The notes below the pieces were generated by a model. The model did not search any database and was not told where the DNA came from. It saw only the letters and a list, made by a program, of their open reading frames with translations. Both the position numbers and the translations under genes were made by a program. This document shows positions 7,504 to 12,787 of a stretch of 12,787 nt of DNA, piece after piece; the first letter of the stretch is position 1; each line of letters starts with the position of its first letter. Origin of the DNA: Nocardioidaceae bacterium (GTDB lineage Bacteria > Actinomycetota > Actinomycetes > Propionibacteriales > Nocardioidaceae); contig JAGQUE010000214.1 of NCBI GenBank assembly GCA_020438665.1, positions 1 to 12,787 on the forward strand, in the 5' to 3' direction.

Positions 7504-7532
7504 CGGTTTCACCGGCGCGCCGGTGAAACCGT
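7503..7532. repeat. Perfect 30-bp palindrome
   Basis: ACGGTTTCACCGGCG is followed at once by its exact reverse complement, with no spacer. It begins at the last base of the rsmE stop codon. As RNA it would form a hairpin of up to 15 bp with a few bases lost to the loop. It probably serves as a bidirectional terminator between convergent genes, or is a copy of a dispersed palindromic element. Confidence 0.9.
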
Positions 7533-7564
7533 CGCTTCTCGACCGAAGTTTCGGTCGAGAAGCG
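7533..7564. repeat. Perfect 32-bp inverted repeat abutting the first palindrome
   Basis: CGCTTCTCGACCGAA (7533-7547), GT, then the exact reverse complement (7550-7564). It touches the first palindrome with no base between them, and the arm sequences differ. GGTCGAGAAG from the right arm recurs at 7573-7582. Bases 7565-7651, up to the next gene, hold nothing else I can name. Confidence 0.9.
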
Positions 7565-7651
7565 CCTGGTCGGGTCGAGAAGTGTGTCGCGTGGGACGCG
7601 CCGGTGAGAGGCAGCCCCGCACCCTCAAGACGTACGCCGACCGGGGGGCCC

Positions 7652-8698
7652 TCAGCTCGCCAGGAGTACGTCGACGCGCGCGACCTCGGCGTCCAGCTCC
7701 GACCGTTGGGCGGGGGTGACGGTGTCGAAAAGCTCGACAGAGCCGACCCGGTCACCAGCGGGGCGCCAGAGCCCGGCCAACCAGCCGTCGACGAAGATCG
7801 TGCAGGCCAGTCCACCGTTGGTCCCGGCCCAGCGCTTGCGCGTCTCGGGGCTGGTGACCCGGTCGCGGGCGGCGTGGGAGAGCCAGAGATTGTCATAGAT
7901 GCCGAGCAGCCGCACCGGCGCTGGTGCGTCACCGGCCACGATCTCGGCATCGGGCACGTCCCAGAGCGCCCGGCCGCGCTCGTCCTCGTGTCGCACCAGG
8001 TCGGGCATCTTGCCCAGGACCGTGGCGACACCGGGCACGCCCGACCAGGTCGTCACATCCGCGGCCGTGGCCGGACCGAACGCCCGCAGATAGCGGCGCA
8101 CCAGGTCGGCGGGGTCGGCGGCGGCGAGCGGCCGACCGACCCAGCGGTCCACGTGGTGATAGACCACCCCGCCCGGCCGGCGCCAGGTGCCGCGCGGGGG
8201 CAGTTGCGCCAGCGGCTCAGCCACGCGCGCCAGCCCCGCGAGCGCCACGGGCGGACGGTCCGGATAGGCGACGGCCAGCGCCTCGCCGAGCGCCTTCACC
8301 GACAGGGGACCGTCGGCGAGGGCGGCCGACACCGCGGCCCGGAAAGGGACCAGGTCGAGATCGCGCACCGCGCGGAGGTTCTGTGCCACCACCCGCTCCC
8401 GCTCCTGGATGGGCACGGTCCACGACCGGATCATCAGAGCGTCGTCGTCGGTCAGCAGGTGGATGGTCCCGCGCAGGCACACCATCCGCACCAGCGCCGC
8501 CGACTCCAGGCCGGCGGTCACCTGAGCCGGGTCGAAGGCCTCCAGGCGCGCGGCCAGCCCGACGTACGGCGACAGCCGCTCCTGCGCCTGGAGCCCCACC
8601 AGGTGACGGACGACCGACGCGACCGAGCCGGACCGCCGCTCCAGCAGACCCTGCCGCTGGAGCAGCGTCCGGTTGAGTTCCTCACGCGTCAGCCGCAC
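7652..8698 (-). CDS. Winged-helix DNA-binding protein, AlkZ-like (HTH_42) family
   Basis: The protein has 348 residues and matches the HTH_42 family (PF06224), which includes the DNA glycosylases AlkZ and AlkX (YcaQ). Visible marks are VVRHLVGLQAQE (29-40), with the QxQ catalytic motif at 37-39 (QAQ), SPYVGLAARLEAF, VRMVCLRGTIHLL (70-82), the winged-helix segment LSVKALGEAL, YLRAFGPATAADVTTWSG (about 203-220), LLGIYDNLWLSHAARDRV and a C-terminal beta part with TIFVDGWLAGLWRP. AlkZ enzymes unhook DNA interstrand crosslinks and remove alkylated bases, so a DNA-repair role is plausible, but many members of this group are untested. The GTG at 8698 lies 6 bases behind a TACGGT box, 30 bases after the Gmad2 gene. 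It converges on rsmE. Confidence 0.85.
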   Translation of the reverse strand: MRLTREELNRTLLQRQGLLERRSGSVASVVRHLVGLQAQERLSPYVGLAARLEAFDPAQVTAGLESAALVRMVCLRGTIHLLTDDDALMIRSWTVPIQERERVVAQNLRAVRDLDLVPFRAAVSAALADGPLSVKALGEALAVAYPDRPPVALAGLARVAEPLAQLPPRGTWRRPGGVVYHHVDRWVGRPLAAADPADLVRRYLRAFGPATAADVTTWSGVPGVATVLGKMPDLVRHEDERGRALWDVPDAEIVAGDAPAPVRLLGIYDNLWLSHAARDRVTSPETRKRWAGTNGGLACTIFVDGWLAGLWRPAGDRVGSVELFDTVTPAQRSELDAEVARVDVLLAS

Positions 8699-8732
8699 CC
8701 GCTGACCGTAGCGGCCGCGGCCGACGGTTCAC
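8699..8732 (-). promoter_or_regulatory. Probable leaderless promoter of the AlkZ-like gene
   Basis: On the minus strand: -35 GTGAAC (8732-8727), which overlaps the stop codon of the upstream gene, a 16-base spacer, -10 TACGGT (8710-8705), and 6 bases to the GTG at 8698. This would let the gene be expressed apart from the sigma factor operon. Confidence 0.5.
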
Positions 8733-9820
8733 CCGATCACGAAGGTCCGGGTGTCGACGAAGGGGCCTGGCCCCTCGCCGCCCGACGGGTCGTCGGTCGC
8801 GACCCGCAGGGTATAGGTGCCCGGAGCCAGGCCGGAGATGTCGATAGTGCCCTCGAACGGATAGAGCTTGTCGTAGGCACCCTCGGCCATGAAGCTGTTC
8901 TCGTCGACAACCGTCGCGCCTCGCAGGATCTGCCACGGCACGGTCGCTTCGAAGGAGTTGGCCACGCCGGAGACGTGCAGCGTGCCGCCGCTGACGACGG
9001 CTCCCTCGGCCGGGTCGGTCAGGCTGACCAGCGACAGCACGTCGTTGGGGTCGTCGTTGGCCAGCGGCTCCGACGCCGGTACGCCGAGCACCATGTCGCT
9101 GTGCTGCCCATCGATGAGCAGCTGCACCGGCGCTCGACCCCGCCCGAAGAACGCCTGGGCGGTGTAGATGACCTGCTGGACGGCGATCGTCGCCTGCTTC
9201 TTGGTCATGGACTCAGGACGGTCCCGCAGGGGCGTCGAGTCTGCGGCGAGATCGACCGTGATGACGTCGCCGTTGTCCGTGACGGAGTGCACGCCAGCTC
9301 CTGGCCACAGCGTTCCGTAGTCGGGATCGAGCGCGTCCCCGCCGATCGCCATGGCGAGGACCGTCGTGGCGGCATCGGCGCCCTCGACAGGCTGGAACTC
9401 GCGATAGAGCCTTGGGCCGAACGGCGTGTCCCCGACGAAGTACATCGCATAGACCGAGGAGCCACCGCCGTCGGGGCTCGAGGTCGCAGAGGTCGGATCG
9501 CTGGGCGCGGGGCTCGACGAGGAGCCGTGGGATGTGGAGTCCGAGGCTGCCGGCCCCGGCCCCGAGGTCGGCTTGTTGTCCTGCTGGCCGATCACGGCGA
9601 CGGCGACGACGACGGCCGCGGCTGCGACGACGGCGGCGCCGGCAGTGAGGGTCCAGGAGCGACGACGGCTGGTCATGGTGGTCACCTTCGATTCAGAGAC
9701 GTTGGCCGTGCGAGCACGGATGAGGGCGAGCCGGTCGACAGGATCGACGTCGGCAACGGCGTCCTCGATCAGCTCGGCGAGACGGGGGTCGGGGTTCGGG
9801 TTCGGCGGAGGCTGGCTCAT
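8729..9820 (-). CDS. Single-pass membrane protein with GerMN and Gmad2 domains, possible anti-sigma partner
   Basis: The protein has 363 residues. Residues 1-55 are hydrophilic and probably cytoplasmic (DPRLAELIEDAVADVDPVDRL, then RTAN and a basic SRRR stop). One membrane span follows at about 57-78, then a Ser/Pro/Thr-rich linker (80-120), a GerMN domain (about 122-245, with LLIDGQ near its end) and an Ig-like Gmad2 domain (about 265-363; SLTDPAEGAVVSGGTLHVSG, GTYTLRVATDDP). GerMN and Gmad2 are extracytoplasmic domains of spore and envelope proteins. The ATG at 9820 has GGGAGGAG upstream and overlaps the sigma factor stop as ATGA, so translation is coupled. An inside-out layout with a short N-terminal tail behind an ECF sigma gene suggests an anti-sigma or sensor role. 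No zinc anti-sigma motif (HxxxCxxC) is present. Confidence 0.85.
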   Translation of the reverse strand: MSQPPPNPNPDPRLAELIEDAVADVDPVDRLALIRARTANVSESKVTTMTSRRRSWTLTAGAAVVAAAAVVVAVAVIGQQDNKPTSGPGPAASDSTSHGSSSSPAPSDPTSATSSPDGGGSSVYAMYFVGDTPFGPRLYREFQPVEGADAATTVLAMAIGGDALDPDYGTLWPGAGVHSVTDNGDVITVDLAADSTPLRDRPESMTKKQATIAVQQVIYTAQAFFGRGRAPVQLLIDGQHSDMVLGVPASEPLANDDPNDVLSLVSLTDPAEGAVVSGGTLHVSGVANSFEATVPWQILRGATVVDENSFMAEGAYDKLYPFEGTIDISGLAPGTYTLRVATDDPSGGEGPGPFVDTRTFVIG

Positions 9821-10398
9821 GGGGTCTCCTCCCACAGGTCGGCGAGCCGCTCGCGGAGCGACGCGGCCCCACGTGAGGCGTGGCTCTTGACGGCTCCGCG
9901 GGAGATCCCGAGCGTCTCGGCGATCTCCTGCTCGGACAGGTCGATGTAGTAGCGCAGCGCGATCACCTCGCGCTGGCGCGCGGGGAGGGCGCGCAACGCA
10001 TCGAGCACGGCCTCCCGGCGGGCCCGATCGTCGGCGCCGTCGGGCGCCACGAGGGGACGGTCGTGAGCGGCCTGTCGGTCGACGACGACCTGATGACGCA
10101 GCACCGAGCGCGACCGGTTGACGACCGTCTGCCGCAGGTAGGCCAGCGCCTTCGCCGGGTCGTGAAGCCGGTGCCAGTGGTTGTGCATGGCCACGAAGGA
10201 GTCCTGGACGACCTCCTCGGCCCGGCCCTGGTCGTGCAGCAGCAGGACGCCGAGACGCACCAGCGACCGCCAGTGCGCGGCATAGAGCTGTTCGAGCGCC
10301 TCGTCGGCGTCCCATGACGTCGTACGGCGCCCGAGCCCGCGGCGCGAGGTGGCACGGTTCATCGGTGCCTCGATCGTCGCCACGCCACGGGTCATCAC
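9817..10398 (-). CDS. ECF-type RNA polymerase sigma factor, SigE family-like
   Basis: The protein has 193 residues with the two-domain sigma-70 ECF layout. Region 2 is at about 35-101: LYAAHWRSLVRLGVLLL, AEEVVQDSFVAM (60-71) and ALAYLRQTVVNRSRSVLRH. Region 4 is at about 127-190: ALRALPARQREVIALRYYIDLSEQEIAETLGISRGAVKSHASRGAASLRERL, including the helix-turn-helix that reads the -35. It resembles the actinobacterial SigE family, which acts in envelope stress, but the subgroup is not certain. The start is GTG (10398) or the ATG next to it (10395); an ATG at 10362 with GAGG upstream is a shorter choice that keeps both domains. An ECF-like promoter ends 8 bases before the GTG, which favours the long form. 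Downstream overlap of 4 bases with the GerMN-Gmad2 gene. Confidence 0.92.
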   Translation of the reverse strand: MMTRGVATIEAPMNRATSRRGLGRRTTSWDADEALEQLYAAHWRSLVRLGVLLLHDQGRAEEVVQDSFVAMHNHWHRLHDPAKALAYLRQTVVNRSRSVLRHQVVVDRQAAHDRPLVAPDGADDRARREAVLDALRALPARQREVIALRYYIDLSEQEIAETLGISRGAVKSHASRGAASLRERLADLWEETP

Positions 10399-10430
10399 GT
10401 TAGTTGGACGCTCCGGAGGCTCCTGCGGTT
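10399..10430 (-). promoter_or_regulatory. Candidate ECF-type promoter of the sigma factor gene
   Basis: On the minus strand: AACC (10430-10427), exactly 16 bases, CGTC (10410-10407), then 8 bases to the GTG at 10398. AAC at -35 and CGTC at -10 with about 16 bases between are typical of ECF sigma promoters, so the sigma factor probably transcribes its own gene, with little or no leader. Confidence 0.5.
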
Positions 10431-10480
10431 TACACGCGGTGGCGAGGTTGCGAAGTGATCACTGCCACGCGCCGTCCCAC

Positions 10481-10486
10481 TAGGCT
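10481..10486 (+). promoter_or_regulatory. Probable leaderless -10 box of the HIT gene
   Basis: TAGGCT is followed by 7 bases and the GTG at 10494. No Shine-Dalgarno sequence and no clear -35 is seen. The perfect 10-bp palindrome AGTGATCACT (10454-10463) lies in the -35 area and could be a regulator site. Confidence 0.5.
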
Positions 10487-10493
10487 GGCCCGC

Positions 10494-10841
10494 GTGACCG
10501 ACCCCGACTGCCTCTTCTGCAAGATCGCCGCCGGCGAGATCCCGGCCGACGTGGTCCACGAGACCGATCAGGTGATGGCGTTCCGCGACCTCCAGCCGCA
10601 GGCACCGACGCATGTCCTGGTCATTCCCAAGGAGCACTACGCCGATGCCGCGGCCCTGGCGTCGGGGTCGCCCGACACCGTGGCCCGGTTGGTCGCCGCG
10701 GCCGCGGCGGTCGCCGACGCAGACGGTCTCGACGGCCACTACCGGCTCGTCTTCAACACCGGGACGGGCGCGGGACAGAGCGTGTTCCACGCCCACCTCC
10801 ACGTCCTCGGTGGGCGTGCCATGACCTGGCCGCCGGGCTGA
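10494..10841 (+). CDS. hinT: Histidine triad nucleotide-binding protein (HINT type)
   Basis: The protein has 115 residues, the usual size of bacterial HINT proteins, which hydrolyse nucleoside phosphoramidates and aminoacyl adenylates in the cytoplasm. CLFCKIAAGEIPADVVHETD opens the domain (6-25; the CxxC can bind zinc). APTHVLVIPKEHY is at 37-49, and the triad HAHLHVLGGR (99-108) is followed by MTWPPG, the classical HINT C-terminus. The GTG at 10494 is preferred: homologous sequence begins here and a -10 box lies 7 bases upstream. An in-frame ATG at 10404 would add 30 unrelated residues and would run against the promoters of the divergent sigma factor gene. The lipoprotein gene starts 2 bases after its stop, so the two form an operon. 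Confidence 0.93.
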   Translation: MTDPDCLFCKIAAGEIPADVVHETDQVMAFRDLQPQAPTHVLVIPKEHYADAAALASGSPDTVARLVAAAAAVADADGLDGHYRLVFNTGTGAGQSVFHAHLHVLGGRAMTWPPG

Positions 10842-10843
10842 CC

Positions 10844-12070
10844 GTGACGGGCCCGTGGACGCGCCAGCGCACACTGGCAGCGCTGGCGCTGGCAGCCCTC
10901 CTCGCGCTCGCCGCGTGCGGGGGTGGGGCGCCCGACCCCGCGACGCCGTCGCCGTCCGCCACCAGTCCGGCCACCCCAGGCGACGGCGCCGACCCGTCCG
11001 ACACCCCGACGCCGGTCGAAGCAGATGAGCACCCCATCGAGGCCACCAAGCCCGAGCCGCTGCGCGCCGGGGAGCGGCGGCTCCGGCTGACCATGCCGGC
11101 GACCTATACGCCGTCGGCCCCCTACGGAACGGGAACCGACGACTACCGGTGCTTCCTGCTCGACCCCCACCTGACCGAGGACGCCTATCTCACCGGCACC
11201 TTCGTCCAGCCGGACAACGCCGACGTCGTGCACCACGTGATCCTCTTCCAGGTGCCGCCCGCCGACGTGGCCCGGGCCGAGGCCCTCGATGCGGACACCC
11301 CGGGTGAGGGGTGGACCTGCTTCGGTGACTCGGGGCTCACCAAGGGCCCCGCCCTCGACAACGCGCCCTGGCTCGGCGCCTGGGCGCCCGGTGGGCGCGA
11401 GGCGGTCCAGCGTCGGGGTTTCGGCGTCCTGTTGAAGGCCGGGACCCAGATCGTGATGCAGGTCCACTACAACCTGCTCGCGGGCACAGGCCCCGACGCA
11501 TCGTCGACGCTGCTGCGGCTCGCGCCTGCCGACGGTGCCATGACGAGCGTCGAGACCATGCTGCTGCCGGCGCCGGTCGAGCTCCCCTGCCGCCCCGGCC
11601 ACGCCGACGGACCGCTGTGCGAGCGCGATGCCGCGGTCGCCGACGTCGCCGCACGGTTCGGCGCCGACGGGGCGACCGCCAATCTGCTCCACCTGCTGTG
11701 CGGCAAGGAGATCGTCCCGGGCAACACCCAGTCCTGCACCCGGACCATCACCCAACCGACCACCGTCCGCGCCGTGGCGGGCCACATGCACCTGCTCGGC
11801 CGCGCCATCACGATCAAGGTCAACCCCGGGACGCCTCAGGAGCGGACGATCCTGGACATCCCGCTGTGGAACTTCGACGACCAGGGCGCCCGACCCATCA
11901 AGCCGGTCCACCTGCACATGTTCGACAAGGTCGAGGTGACCTGCCGTCACGTCCAGTGGCTGCGCGACCGGTTGCCAGCCTTCGAGGGGCAGCCCGACAA
12001 GTACGTCGTCTGGGGTGACGGCACCACCGACGAGATGTGCCTGGGCATCCTCCAGGTCACCCACCCCTGA
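10844..12070 (+). CDS. Lipoprotein with PHM/DBM-like copper type II monooxygenase domains
   Basis: The protein has 408 residues. A signal sequence (Arg at 7 and 9, hydrophobic 11-24) ends in the lipobox LAAC (C25), followed by a Pro/Ser/Thr-rich linker to about 60, so it is anchored outside the membrane. The rest resembles copper type II, ascorbate-dependent monooxygenases such as peptidylglycine and dopamine monooxygenases. The expected ligands are all present in order: H130-H131 (VVHHVILFQ) and H208 (MQVHYN) for the first copper, H314/H316 (GHMHLLG) and M398 (DEMC) for the second. Eight further Cys (103, 159, 249, 259, 286, 298, 367, 399) could form disulfides. Such enzymes hydroxylate C-H bonds; the substrate here is unknown. 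The GTG start lies 2 bases after the HIT gene with no strong Shine-Dalgarno sequence, so translation is probably coupled. Confidence 0.85.
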   Translation: MTGPWTRQRTLAALALAALLALAACGGGAPDPATPSPSATSPATPGDGADPSDTPTPVEADEHPIEATKPEPLRAGERRLRLTMPATYTPSAPYGTGTDDYRCFLLDPHLTEDAYLTGTFVQPDNADVVHHVILFQVPPADVARAEALDADTPGEGWTCFGDSGLTKGPALDNAPWLGAWAPGGREAVQRRGFGVLLKAGTQIVMQVHYNLLAGTGPDASSTLLRLAPADGAMTSVETMLLPAPVELPCRPGHADGPLCERDAAVADVAARFGADGATANLLHLLCGKEIVPGNTQSCTRTITQPTTVRAVAGHMHLLGRAITIKVNPGTPQERTILDIPLWNFDDQGARPIKPVHLHMFDKVEVTCRHVQWLRDRLPAFEGQPDKYVVWGDGTTDEMCLGILQVTHP

Positions 12071-12090
12071 GACAGCGCGCGTCGTACCGC

Positions 12091-12113
12091 GGCCGACCAT
12101 CCGGTCCTCGGCC
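12091..12113 (+). terminator. Hairpin after the monooxygenase-like gene
   Basis: GGCCGACC-ATCC-GGTC, a 3-base bulge (CTC), then GGCC: an 8-bp stem with a 4-base loop, 20 bases after the stop codon. No T-run follows. Position supports a terminator before the phoH promoter. Confidence 0.4.
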
Positions 12114-12149
12114 CGCGTCAATGCGCTGGGCCGCGTCCGCGCCAGCCCG

Positions 12150-12155
12150 TAGCAT
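12150..12155 (+). promoter_or_regulatory. Possible -10 box upstream of phoH
   Basis: TAGCAT fits TANNNT and would give a leader of about 40 bases before the ATG at 12204. No clear -35 is seen and the Shine-Dalgarno sequence of phoH is poor (AAAGGG is too far away), so this is weak. Confidence 0.3.
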
Positions 12156-12203
12156 GGAGGTCGCTCCCGCATCCGACCGAAAGGGCCGCCCCACCGGGCA
12201 TCC

Positions 12204-12787
12204 ATGACCGACTCGCACCAGCACGACGCCGTGCCCATGACTCCCAGCGGGTCGGGCCAGCCGGCCTCGAGGGCCACCACCAAGCACGTCGTCGTCATCC
12301 CCAACAGCATCAACATGGTCAGCGTCCTCGGCCCGGGCGACGAGCATCTGGATCTCATCGAGCGCATCTTCGAGGCCGACGTCCACGTGCGCGGCAACCG
12401 GATCACCTTCCACGGCGAGCCCGGCGACGTGGCGCTGGCCGAGCGACTGCTCGACGAGCTCGTGGCGATCATCCGCACCGGCCAGGGCGTCACGCCCGAG
12501 ACCGTCGAGCGGGTCGCCGCGATGTTGCGCGCCGAGACCACCGAGCGCCCGGCCGAGGTGCTGTCCCTCAACATCTTGTCCAACCGGGGCCGCACGATCC
12601 GTCCCAAGACGCTCAACCAGAAGCGCTACGTCGACTCCATCGACCGCCACACGATCACGTTCGGGATCGGCCCCGCCGGCACCGGCAAGACCTACCTCGC
12701 GATGGCCAAGGCCGTCCAGGCGCTCCAGGCCAAGCAGGTCAACCGGATCATCCTGACGCGGCCCGCGGTCGAGGCGGGCGAGCGGCT
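12204..12787 (+). CDS. phoH: PhoH family ATPase (YbeZ-like), 3' end cut by the window
   Basis: The visible part is 194 residues. An N-terminal KH-like region (about 28-95; VVVIPNSINMVSVLGPGDEHLDLIER, then FEADVHVRGNRITFHG) is followed by the start of the P-loop domain: RPKTLNQKRYVDSIDRHTITFGIGPAGTGKTYLAMAKAV with Walker A GPAGTGKT at 156-163, and IILTRPAVEAGE at the cut. PhoH/YbeZ proteins are ATPases linked to RNA metabolism and usually lie just before ybeY, which would be expected beyond the window. The ATG at 12204 is the most upstream sensible start; GTG at 12231 and ATG at 12237 are also in frame and keep the conserved part. An ATG at 12154 is in another frame. Confidence 0.93.
   Translation, partial: MTDSHQHDAVPMTPSGSGQPASRATTKHVVVIPNSINMVSVLGPGDEHLDLIERIFEADVHVRGNRITFHGEPGDVALAERLLDELVAIIRTGQGVTPETVERVAAMLRAETTERPAEVLSLNILSNRGRTIRPKTLNQKRYVDSIDRHTITFGIGPAGTGKTYLAMAKAVQALQAKQVNRIILTRPAVEAGER

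Noticed and set aside
7503..7582. CRISPR repeat or transposon end
   Set aside because: There are no regularly spaced direct repeats, no spacers, and no transposase gene nearby; the structure is two adjacent inverted repeats with different arms.
7409..9949. 846-codon open frame on the plus strand through rsmE, the AlkZ-like, the Gmad2 and part of the sigma factor gene
   Set aside because: It runs across the palindromes and opposite three recognised genes; the translation is rich in Arg, Gly and Asp with no domain.
9821..10315. N-terminal extension of the GerMN-Gmad2 frame through the sigma factor gene
   Set aside because: The frame is open by chance; the ATG at 9820 has a strong GGGAGGAG and overlaps the sigma factor stop as ATGA, and the extension is Arg/Ala/Pro-rich noise.
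10404..10493. Upstream in-frame start for the HIT gene
   Set aside because: The extra 30 residues do not belong to the HINT fold, and the region holds the divergent promoters.
10739..12616. 625-codon open frame on the minus strand opposite the lipoprotein and phoH genes
   Set aside because: Both plus-strand genes have full motif sets; the shadow translation has none.

Overview
The window is a gene-dense, very GC-rich stretch (about 70% by eye) of an actinobacterial chromosome. The set and order of genes (hemW, DUF4870, DUF3097, MBL-fold hydrolase, hrcA, dnaJ, rsmE, HIT protein, phoH), the frequent GTG starts and the SD-less genes behind TANNNT boxes suggest Nocardioides or a close relative in the Propionibacteriales. 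That placement is an inference from gene order and style; no rRNA or marker comparison was possible. There are no tRNA or rRNA genes, CRISPR arrays, insertion sequences or phage genes. All gaps between genes are shorter than 300 bases.

Layout. 1-1085: the 3' part of hemW (+). 1146-3580: three minus-strand genes: an MBL-fold hydrolase, a DUF3097 protein with a Toprim-like segment, and a small DUF4870 membrane protein. 3581-3647: a compact divergent promoter region. 3648-7503: a plus-strand run with an unknown polytopic membrane protein, a CIRCE operator lying across that gene's stop codon, then hrcA, dnaJ (dnaJ2 type) and rsmE. 7503-7564: two perfect palindromes in direct contact, between convergent genes. 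7652-10398: three minus-strand genes: an ECF sigma factor, a single-pass GerMN-Gmad2 membrane protein overlapping it by ATGA, and an AlkZ-like winged-helix protein. 10494-12070: a HINT-type HIT protein and, 2 bases later, a lipoprotein with the copper ligands of PHM/DBM-type monooxygenases. 12204-12787: the 5' part of phoH.

How the parts fit. HrcA represses its own operon through CIRCE, so dnaJ and perhaps rsmE rise on heat or protein-folding stress. The ECF sigma factor and the GerMN-Gmad2 protein look like an envelope-sensing pair: the sigma factor has an ECF-like promoter (AACC-N16-CGTC) just before its own start, and the membrane protein has a short cytoplasmic segment that could bind the sigma factor. 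Five further genes have a TANNNT box 6 or 7 bases before an ATG or GTG and no clear Shine-Dalgarno sequence, which indicates leaderless mRNAs.

The most unusual items are the PHM-like copper lipoprotein, the ECF/GerMN-Gmad2 pair with its probable self-controlled leaderless promoter, the back-to-back promoters sharing one palindromic -35 region, and the tandem perfect palindromes. No wholly new multi-gene defence or mobile system is visible.
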